A stretch of DNA of 64,000 nucleotides, from assembly GCF_014596575.1 (NCBI RefSeq), contig NZ_NASZ01000013.1, positions 41,523 through 105,522 on the forward strand, read 5' to 3'. Position 1 is the stretch's first letter; every line of letters starts with the position of its first letter. Below are positions 30,805 through 39,500 of the stretch, in pieces. The notes under the pieces are model-generated. The model was given only the letters and a program-made list of their open reading frames with translations. It was not told where the DNA came from and did not search any database. Source of the stretch: Flavobacterium pokkalii (lineage in GTDB: Bacteria; Bacteroidota; Bacteroidia; Flavobacteriales; Flavobacteriaceae). A program made the translations under genes and the position numbers.

Positions 30805-33800
30805 ATGACAAATTTTATCAGGATTGGAAAATTTCCTAATCGAGTATCAAGATTTGATTTGAGAAAAAAGCTGACGTTGTTTTGTGTTTTAGCTTCTTTA
30901 TCTCAGGTACAGGCATACACAATTGATTATGGAAATGGAAATGAAATTCAAACGGTACAACAACAAAAAAGTATTAGCGGTCAGGTTAATGACGAAAACG
31001 GGATGCCTCTTCCCGGAGCTACAGTATTGATAAAAGGAACTAAGATAAGTACAGTGACCGATTTTGATGGTAGGTTTACTTTGAAGGTAGAATCAAATTC
31101 TGTTTTGTCCATTTCTTTTATAGGTTATCAAACAATGGAAGTCGCTGTAAAAGATAAAAGTACAATTAATGTTAAATTACAAAATGATGCCGCTTCATTA
31201 GAAGAGGTTGTGGTAGTGGGTTACGGAAAAATGAAGAAAACCGATTTAACAGGCTCGGTAGTTCAGGTGAAACCGGATAATTTGGCCAATCAAAATCCGC
31301 AAACAGTTCAGGATGTCCTGAGAGGAGTTCCTGGACTACAAGTAGGATATTCTTCTGATGCGAAAGGAGGAGGATCTTTACAGGTTCGTGGTCAAACATC
31401 GGTGTATACAGGTGGAGGACATAATTCCCCCTTAATTATTTTGGATGGGATGCAGTTTTATGGAGAACTTTCTGAAATTAATCCTCAGGATATTGGTCAA
31501 ATCGATATTTTAAAAGATGCTTCAGCTACTGCCGTTTATGGATCTAAGGCTGCGGCAGGAGTTATCATTATTACAACTAAAAAAGGAAAATCAGGTAAGA
31601 CTCTTATTAGTGTTACTTCTAATATTACGGCAAACACTAAAAGTGCTTATCGGGATGTGTATTCACCAGAAGGCTATAATAAATACCGTGAAGATTGGGA
31701 GACTGCTAAAACGTATGGTGTTAATTCTGCAACAGGTCAATATGAAGCTTATGTTGCCGCTCAGGCAGGTCAAGTGGGGTATTTTTCTAATCCGAATGAT
31801 TTGAGTAAATATGGAATTACTCAGGAACAATGGTTAGCTTATCAGCCAACATCTCAAACTCAGGGTAAAAGTTTAGCTGAAGTTTGGGGACTTCGTTTAG
31901 GTATTCAAAATGGACTGTTGTTAGATAATTTTGTTGCAGGAAAAACTCATGATTGGTATGATAGTACGTTTAGAACCGGTATTAATCGTGATTATAATGT
32001 AAATATTTCTGGGGCAAGTGATAAGGTAAATTACTATATGTCTTTAGGATATTTAGATGCAGAAGGGGCTATAAAAGGGAATGATTATTCGGCAGTTCGT
32101 GCTAATATGAAACTTAATGGTAAAGTTACTGATTGGCTTGAATTTGGTGGGAATGTCAATTTTCAGGATCGTACTGATGGTGATATTAGCGTAGGTACCG
32201 GTACGAATTATTGGGACGCCAATATGATGCGTAATAGTCCTTATTCAGTTTTTAAAGATGAAAACGGTAATTATGAAAGACAGCCAATGGGTTCCACAAT
32301 TGGAGGTTATAATTATTATTATGATCGTCAATTTCAGGAATTAGAACGTGGTTATACTATTTTCAATACCATTTTTAATGCTAAAGTAAGTTTGCCATTG
32401 GGAGTAACCTATTCTTTCAACATTTCGCCACGTTATCAGTTTTATCATAACCGTTTTTTTCAATCAGCCGGAAATGTTGGTTTGAATCCAGCTAATATTG
32501 GAGTAGATAGGGATAATGGTAAAAATTTTGATTGGAATATGAATAATAACATTACTTGGGATTATACATTTAATAAAAAACATCATGTTATAGCTACTTT
32601 TGTGCAGGAGGTTGAGGAACGTCGTTCCTGGTTTGATGAAATAAATGCCCGTAATATTCAACCTTCAGATGCATTGGGATTCCATAATACATCTAATGCA
32701 ACTCTTGCTAATAGTTCGTTTTCAACTTCTGATACCCATCAAACAGCAGATGCTTTAATGGCAAGATTGTTTTATTCTTTTGATAATCGTTATATGATTA
32801 CCGGTACAGTTCGTCGTGATGGATATTCAGCTTTTGGGGCTTCTAATCCCTATGCTACTTTTCCTTCTGTGGCCGTAGCTTGGAATTTTACTAAAGAAAA
32901 TTGGTTCAAATGGGGAGCAATGAGTAGTGGGAAATTACGTTTGTCATGGGGTAAAAATGGAAATAGATCATTAGCTGATCCTTATATTTCTTTAGCTAAT
33001 TTAGGCTCAGGAACAGGAGCAACAATGGGATATGTTGATTCTTCAGGGAATATAGTTGATGTTAAATATTTAGCAATAGATAGATTAGCAAATCCTAATT
33101 TACAATGGGAGAAAACAACATCGAATAATATTGGATTAGATTTTGGATTCTTAAATGATAGAATAACAGGAGCTATTGACATATATAAGTCAGCTACTCA
33201 TGATATGATTATGAGTCAACGTTTACCTGGTTTTTCAGGTTTTGGATCTATAGCTACCAATCTTGGAGAAGTTGAGAATAAAGGTTTGGAGTTGAGCATT
33301 AGTTCAACTAATATTAATCAACCAAATTTTGAATGGCGTACAACAGCTGCGTTTTCATACAATAAAAATAAAATAAAAAAATTGTACGGAAATATGGAAG
33401 CTATATTGGATGAAGAAGGGAATGTTATTGGACAAAAAGAATCAGATGATAAAAGTAACGGGTGGTTTATAGGTAAATCTATTTCTGAAATTTGGGATTA
33501 TCAGGTTATTGGAATTTGGCAAAAAGATGAAGCTGCAGAAGCTGCTGTTTATGGGCAACGTCCTGGTGACCCGAAAGTAGCTAATAATTATACAGCTGAT
33601 GATGTGAATGGCAAACCTACTTATAATGATAAAGATAAAGTTTTCTTAGGTCAGACTGCTCCTCCTATTAACTGGTCATTAAGAAATGAATTCAAGATTT
33701 ATAAAAATTGGGATGTAGCTATTAATATGTATTCTTACATGGGACACAAATCATTGGATGGGAATTATATGAATAATTATAATTCAGGAAGTTTATATAC

Positions 33801-34128
33801 CAATAATTATAATCCATTTGTAAATCCTTATTGGACAATTGATAATCCGACTAATGATTGGGCGCGTTTGGATGCCAGAGGGCCAGCTGGGGCTGGAACT
33901 AACAAATTGTATAACCGAAGTTTTATTCGTTTAGATCAAATTTCTATAGCCTATACATTTCCTAAAGAGTTTACAGATCGTTTAAAAATGAAAACTGTAA
34001 AAATTTATGGTTCTATTCGTAATGTAGCCACTTGGTCAGCTGATAAGAACTGGAAGTATTTTGGAGATCCCGAAACAGGAGGTTTAGCTACGCGAATGTT
34101 TAATTTAGGTTTTAACTTAACGCTTTAA
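30805..34128 (+). CDS. SusC-like TonB-dependent outer-membrane transporter (susC1)
   Basis: The ATG at 30805 is chosen because it gives the same N-terminus (MTNFI) as the second SusC in the locus; an upstream TTG is unlikely. The 1107-residue protein has a long signal region (hydrophobic residues about 28-45). A carboxypeptidase-regulatory-like domain follows (about 55-130; SGQVNDENGMPLPGATV, TDFDGRFTL), then EEVVVVGYG and a plug domain (about 130-250; LNGMQ-type ILDGMQF, ILKDASATAVYGSKAAAGVI), then a 22-strand beta-barrel. It imports oligosaccharides through the outer membrane with energy from TonB-ExbBD, in complex with the SusD 12 bp downstream. Confidence 0.95.
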   Translation: MTNFIRIGKFPNRVSRFDLRKKLTLFCVLASLSQVQAYTIDYGNGNEIQTVQQQKSISGQVNDENGMPLPGATVLIKGTKISTVTDFDGRFTLKVESNSVLSISFIGYQTMEVAVKDKSTINVKLQNDAASLEEVVVVGYGKMKKTDLTGSVVQVKPDNLANQNPQTVQDVLRGVPGLQVGYSSDAKGGGSLQVRGQTSVYTGGGHNSPLIILDGMQFYGELSEINPQDIGQIDILKDASATAVYGSKAAAGVIIITTKKGKSGKTLISVTSNITANTKSAYRDVYSPEGYNKYREDWETAKTYGVNSATGQYEAYVAAQAGQVGYFSNPNDLSKYGITQEQWLAYQPTSQTQGKSLAEVWGLRLGIQNGLLLDNFVAGKTHDWYDSTFRTGINRDYNVNISGASDKVNYYMSLGYLDAEGAIKGNDYSAVRANMKLNGKVTDWLEFGGNVNFQDRTDGDISVGTGTNYWDANMMRNSPYSVFKDENGNYERQPMGSTIGGYNYYYDRQFQELERGYTIFNTIFNAKVSLPLGVTYSFNISPRYQFYHNRFFQSAGNVGLNPANIGVDRDNGKNFDWNMNNNITWDYTFNKKHHVIATFVQEVEERRSWFDEINARNIQPSDALGFHNTSNATLANSSFSTSDTHQTADALMARLFYSFDNRYMITGTVRRDGYSAFGASNPYATFPSVAVAWNFTKENWFKWGAMSSGKLRLSWGKNGNRSLADPYISLANLGSGTGATMGYVDSSGNIVDVKYLAIDRLANPNLQWEKTTSNNIGLDFGFLNDRITGAIDIYKSATHDMIMSQRLPGFSGFGSIATNLGEVENKGLELSISSTNINQPNFEWRTTAAFSYNKNKIKKLYGNMEAILDEEGNVIGQKESDDKSNGWFIGKSISEIWDYQVIGIWQKDEAAEAAVYGQRPGDPKVANNYTADDVNGKPTYNDKDKVFLGQTAPPINWSLRNEFKIYKNWDVAINMYSYMGHKSLDGNYMNNYNSGSLYTNNYNPFVNPYWTIDNPTNDWARLDARGPAGAGTNKLYNRSFIRLDQISIAYTFPKEFTDRLKMKTVKIYGSIRNVATWSADKNWKYFGDPETGGLATRMFNLGFNLTL

Positions 34129-34140
34129 TAATTTATCGTC

Positions 34141-36126
34141 ATGAATCAATATATAAAAAATAAAATAACGAAACTAGTTCCTTTGGTTGTTTTGGGAACT
34201 TTGTTAACTTCATGTTCCAAAGATTTTTTGGAACCCGATCCACTTTCTTTTTATGAACCAGGAACCACTTTCTCTACGGAGTCTGGTTTACAAGCTACTT
34301 TAGCTATTGCAGACAGAGCTTTAAGAGGGAATTATATTCACTATAATTATGCAAATAATAGTGTCCCAATTGGCACAGAGTATGTTTTTTCTGATATGGC
34401 TAAATATGGAAAAACGGATGCCAGTACAACAGCTGCAGATTATGCGAATATTATTGTTCCTACTGGTTCTTTTGCTACAGGAACCAATGACGGAATTTAT
34501 TTAGGTTATTATTGGGATGAAGGCTATAATGGAATTAAATATGCTAATACTGTATTAACATATATAGATAAAGTTCAGAATTTGTCAGAAGCAGTTAAGA
34601 ATAAGTATATAGGACAAGCTTATTTTCATAGGGCTTACCGTTATTTAAATCTGGTATATCAGTTTGGAGATATTCCTTTAATTACTAAAATTTTATCAGT
34701 TCCAAAGCAAAATTATTATTCTACTAAAAAGGAGGCTATCATTGAAATGATAACAGCCGACATGGAAAAAGCGGTAGAATGGGTTCCGGAACAATCAGCA
34801 TTACCATATTATGGATTGGTTAATAAGGGGGCATGTCGTCAGTTGTTAATCAAATGCTATTTAGCATCTGGTAGATTTGCAGAAGCCGAGGCGCAAGCGG
34901 ATATCTTAATTAATCAATCAGGTTATTCATTGATGCAGAATTCTTTTGGAACTTTTGATCCGGGAGGTAAACCTGAGACATGGCCTATTACCAGAAATGT
35001 AATTTGGGATTTACATAGACCTCAAAATAAAGTTATTGCTGCTAATAAAGAGGCTATTATGATTATGCCTAATAGCGGAGCGCAGTCGTTTTTAGGCTTT
35101 GCTTCAATGCGTATTTTTGGACCGCTTTGGGCTTCAGGGAATCTAAGAACTCCGGATGGTAAACAGGCAGGTTTGCGTATTGCTTCTAATAATGCTAATT
35201 ACAATCCGTTGTATGATTATAATAAGGCATTTGGACGAGGTATTGCTACCATTAGTGCTTCTTATTATTCACAAGTTCCTATGTGGGTAGTAAATGGTGT
35301 TGAAGATAAGCAGGATTTGAGACATAACAGTACCGTGGGGAATTGGGTAAATATGGAAAATTTAAAATATAATGATAAGTCGTCTACTTATTTTGGTCAA
35401 AATTTTAGAATAAAAGAAGGGACAACCTTGTTAGCAAAAGACACCATTCGCGATTATTTTGATTTTCCTTTGTATAAAATTTATTTGCATGATGTTGTAC
35501 AGGAAGCGAATCCAAGTTCGACTGATTTTCAGGGTGCTACTACCGGAAGTGTAGCTCATATGTATTTGTACCGTTTGGCTGAAACGTATTTATTACGTGC
35601 TGAAGCACGTTTTTATCAAGGGAATGTTGTAGGGGCTACTCAGGATGTAAATGTGATTCGTCAAAGAGCTGGTGCTTCTCAATTGTATAGTACTGTGACT
35701 ATTGGTGATATTTGTGCTGAAAGAGGGAGAGAACTCTATCTGGAAGAATGGAGAAATGTGGAGTTAAAGCGAGTTTCTCACTGTTTAGCTATAAGTGGGA
35801 AACCTGATGAATGGGGGAATACCTATAGTTTAAGTAATTGGGATAAACAAGCGGGGACTGATAATGCAGGAGGTAGTTACTGGTGGCAACGAATAGTGCA
35901 CTATACACTTTATAACAAATATCCTAATGGGATTGTGGTGCCTAATGGTACAAAAAAATATACAATGGACAAACGTAATGCGTTTTGGCCTATTCCTAAT
36001 AGCGCTATAACAGCAAATATTAAAGGGAAATTAAGTCAAAACTTTGGTTATGATGGTTATGATGCGAATGTTAAAGTTTGGGAAAACTGGGAAGATGCTG
36101 TTGCTGATGAAGATAAAACAGAATAA
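34141..36126 (+). CDS. SusD/RagB-like surface glycan-binding lipoprotein (susD1)
   Basis: The 661-residue protein has a lipoprotein signal peptide with lipobox LLTSC and SusD-typical start SKDFLEPDPLSFY. Alpha-helical TPR-like segments are evident (YIGQAYFHRAYRYLNLVYQFGDIPLI), and the C-terminal RLAETYLLRAEARF and ERGRELYLEEWRNVELKR motifs are diagnostic. It caps the SusC barrel and captures oligosaccharides at the cell surface. The 12-bp gap to susC1 indicates co-transcription. It is followed by a 410-bp structured intergenic region before the GH128-like gene. Confidence 0.95.
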   Translation: MNQYIKNKITKLVPLVVLGTLLTSCSKDFLEPDPLSFYEPGTTFSTESGLQATLAIADRALRGNYIHYNYANNSVPIGTEYVFSDMAKYGKTDASTTAADYANIIVPTGSFATGTNDGIYLGYYWDEGYNGIKYANTVLTYIDKVQNLSEAVKNKYIGQAYFHRAYRYLNLVYQFGDIPLITKILSVPKQNYYSTKKEAIIEMITADMEKAVEWVPEQSALPYYGLVNKGACRQLLIKCYLASGRFAEAEAQADILINQSGYSLMQNSFGTFDPGGKPETWPITRNVIWDLHRPQNKVIAANKEAIMIMPNSGAQSFLGFASMRIFGPLWASGNLRTPDGKQAGLRIASNNANYNPLYDYNKAFGRGIATISASYYSQVPMWVVNGVEDKQDLRHNSTVGNWVNMENLKYNDKSSTYFGQNFRIKEGTTLLAKDTIRDYFDFPLYKIYLHDVVQEANPSSTDFQGATTGSVAHMYLYRLAETYLLRAEARFYQGNVVGATQDVNVIRQRAGASQLYSTVTIGDICAERGRELYLEEWRNVELKRVSHCLAISGKPDEWGNTYSLSNWDKQAGTDNAGGSYWWQRIVHYTLYNKYPNGIVVPNGTKKYTMDKRNAFWPIPNSAITANIKGKLSQNFGYDGYDANVKVWENWEDAVADEDKTE

Positions 36127-36151
36127 TAATTTCACCCTACCAGTTGATGTA

Positions 36152-36249
36152 CAACTATTGTTTTAATTTTAAATTTTACTTAATCGATTAAAAAAATAAC
36201 AAAAAAATAAAATCGATAAGGTATATAAGTCTATTAAACAATAGTGTTG
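36152..36249. other. Long imperfect inverted repeat after susD1
   Basis: Left segments CAACTATTGTTTTAAT (36152-36167) and ACTTAATCGATT (about 36178-36189) pair imperfectly with AATCGATAAGGT (about 36211-36222) and ATTAAACAATAGTGTTG (36233-36249). This gives a long bulged hairpin with an A-rich loop in the 410-bp gap between susD1 and the GH128-like gene. It may affect mRNA stability or processing. Confidence 0.45.
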
Positions 36250-36347
36250 ATTACAAAATTGTTCTTCTTTTTAGTTATAAAAATAAAATAGAAGAGAGGA
36301 CTTCGTTTCAGAATACATAAGTTAATAATTTTTTGTAGGGATTAAAT

Positions 36348-36377
36348 GAGAAGAAAGCACATTTGTGTTTTCTTCTC
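36348..36377. other. Strong hairpin before the GH128-like gene
   Basis: GAGAAGAAA-G-CACA pairs with TGTG-T-TTTCTTCTC with one symmetric mismatch and a 2-nt loop. There is no T-tract, so it looks like a processing or stability hairpin rather than a terminator. The rest of the gap to 36536 shows nothing recognisable; I see no ACCCC promoter there, so the downstream gene may depend on read-through. Confidence 0.5.
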
Positions 36378-36536
36378 TATTCTTGCGCCTATATATTACA
36401 TGAATGAAGAGAGAAAAGTTTTATGTTGTTGTTTTTGAGTGTTTTATTGTGGTATGTAATACTTTGGAATTTTTTTTTGAATTGCTGGGATGTAAGCAAG
36501 CAGAAGGTTTAAAGATGAATTAAAAAAAAATATTAT

Positions 36537-39500
36537 ATGAAAAACCAATACTTTTTTATATTATTCTTATTATCAAGTGCATTTAAAATTTATGCACAAA
36601 TTCCTAATTTACCAGTCAAAACAAGTCTTTCTTCGACTTTGAGCGGTACAAAAACTTTTAATGATAGTACAAATTCAGATGTTCTATTATTTCCGTTGTC
36701 TAATCCAAATGAATTTACCTTAGAGGTCAAAGCCAAAATAAATGCAGCTCAGGGAAGAGGTTTGGATGTAGAGCTAAAAAATGCTTCGGGGCTTGGAGTA
36801 AGAACATCATTAGACAAAACTACTTTTAATAATACAACCAATTTGCCTTTAATTAGTAATCTGAGTACTTCGGTTGATAACGGACAAGAACAGACCTTTA
36901 GATATGCCGTAAAAGACGGAGTAGCTCATATTTATCAGGATGGATATTATTTAACATCCAAAACACTTGATCTTGTAACGGATCCTAATGTGGGTACTCA
37001 ACCAATTGTATACGGAACGGATAATTTATTGGGAAAATGGGCTGGAATTGTTGGGAATAATTCGGGAAAGCCTACTGATTATGGCTGGGCTAATACCTAT
37101 ACCAGTCTGCCTTGGAATACTGCTAATTCCACAAGTGGTGTCAGATATATAGATGTTACTTCGGGACATACTTATGAGTCAGATGGTACAGTTTATAAAG
37201 GGCGTATAATGTATATCCGTTGGGATGGTAGCGCCTATTCTTCATCTACTTACAGTTACCCAATAAAACTGGAAAAAGGCTTGCAGTATGAATTTTCATG
37301 GTTGTATGAATATATATCTAATGCTTCTGCTGGTGTTAAAATGAATGTTTCCATTTCAGCTGCTGCTAATGGTACGGGTGCAATAACTTCAAAAACATTT
37401 GTTACCGGTAGTGCCAATAAATTAAGAAAAGGTGATTTTACCTTTGTGTCTCAGGTAGAAGGAACTTATTATTTGACTATAACGGGTGATTATGCTCTTT
37501 TCGCTATTGCTAATCTCAAACTTAAATCAACTAATTTAATCAATAACTGGGCCGGTTTGGCCGAAAATAACGTTGGAAAACCATCCGATTATGGTTGGCT
37601 TAATTCAAGTGATCCTACTATTTTTAATACTGCCAATTCCACAAGTGGTGTGAGGTATATGGATGTAACTTCGGGACATACTTTTGAAACAGATGGGGCT
37701 ATTTATTTAGGAAGATTAATGTATATAAGATGGGATAATACTACTGTTGAAAATTCAAACTATTCTTTTCCGGTACAGTTAGAAGCTTCCAGGGATTATC
37801 AGTTTTCATGGATTTATGATTACATTTCAAATGGAGCTCCTAATGATAAAATGAAAGTAACCATCACAGATGCTACGGGAGCTGTTCTTGCTTCGAAAAT
37901 TTTTACTTCAGGAGCTATCAATAAACTAAGAAAAGGCGATTTGTCTTTCCAGTCTCAAAATGCAGGGACTTATTATGTTACTATAACTGGCGATAAGGCT
38001 CTTTTTGGAATAGGAGATTTAAAAGTAGCATTAGAACAAGTTTCAAAGATTGTAATTGGGAAAAATTACGCTGTTGGGGCTGTAGATATGGTCGTGAGTT
38101 CTGTGACTTATGAAAATGCTGCCTATGCTCCTGAAAAGATTACAGATTCTTCATCGCAAAGTTTAGAAGCTACAACAAACTTAAATGTTGGCGCATTGTC
38201 TAAAACAAAAATGGTTTTAAAATCATCGGCTTCATTGTATTTAAATAATGCATACAATCCGTTGATTAATTCAACGGTAGATTTGAATTCCACCGATGCC
38301 CGTGTGTATTTTGAAAATGTCAGACCATCCGAAGTTATTAGTTCGTATTTAAGCTTACTATCCATAGATGGGACTCCTGTTAGTAACAATGCGAATGTAT
38401 TTGTTACAACTTATGGAAACGGAACGGTAGTTGTTCCTCATTCAGCAGATTATGAGCCTTTGGAAGTGTTTTCGGGAGAAAATTATGGTGGAGACAGCAA
38501 AACATATAAGATAGTTACTCCTTATACTAATTTGGGTTCGTTTGATAACAATATAAAATCGTTCAAGTTAAAGAAAGGCTATATGGCAACTTTTGCATCC
38601 AATTCTAACGGAACAGGTTATAGCAGGGTTTATATAGCGGAAAGTCAGGATTTGTTAGTGCCGGTTTTACCTGCTTATTTAAACGGTACGGTTTCTTTTA
38701 TCAGAACGATGAGATGGAATGAGGTTACTAAAAAAGGATTGGCCGGAGGAGGTCAGGAAGCACAGGAAGCTTCTAATATTTCCTGGTATTATAATTGGAA
38801 TACGGGGGGTACTACATCGCCTAATATCGAATACGTGCCTATTCGTCAAACGCTTTATTGGCCGGATTTTGGACCTGCAAATACTAAAGAAGGTTATACT
38901 CATTTTTTAGGTTACAATGAACCTGATCGTCCGGATCAGTCCAATATGACCGTTGATCAGGCTATTGGTGGTTGGCCTGGATTGATGCAATCGGGTTTAC
39001 GATTAGGTTCACCGGTTACTTCTGATCCTTTTAATCCTTGGATGGCCAGTTTCATGACCGAGGCAGAAAAACGCAATTATCGTGTAGATTATGTGGTACT
39101 TCACTGTTATTGGTATAAAACGGCCACACAATGGGCAAATGATTTATTATATATTTATAATAAGTATAAAAGACCAATTTGGATTACAGAGTGGAATATA
39201 GGAGCCAATTGGACAGGAAATTCTTTTCCTGATGCGCCTACGATGCTTACCGATGCTAATGCAGCCAAACATAAAAATGATTTAGTAGCGGTATTAAATG
39301 TGTTGGAAAGTGCTGATTATGTGGAGCGTTATTCAATATATAATTGGGTACAGGATGCCCGAGCAATGTATGTAACTATTGACGATGCTTTTAAAACCAG
39401 AAACCCTAACTGGGCTACTTATGCCTGGTTGCAAACAGCACCGGTAATTTCAACATCGGCAAGTTCGTATACTGTTTTAACGCCTGCGGGTGAATATTAT

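Noticed and set aside
36133..36145. CACCCTACCAGTT after susD1, which on the minus strand reads AACTGGTAGG like the boxes of promoters E and F.
   Set aside because: There is no second box at 20-21 bp and no -7 element on the minus strand, and it follows a stop codon inside an operon.
38698..39490. Assignment of the catalytic domain of the giant enzyme to GH39 or GH30.
   Set aside because: The GYNEPDRPDQSNM and WITEWN segments and the short distance between the two Glu (90 residues) fit the GH128/Asl1-like fold better.
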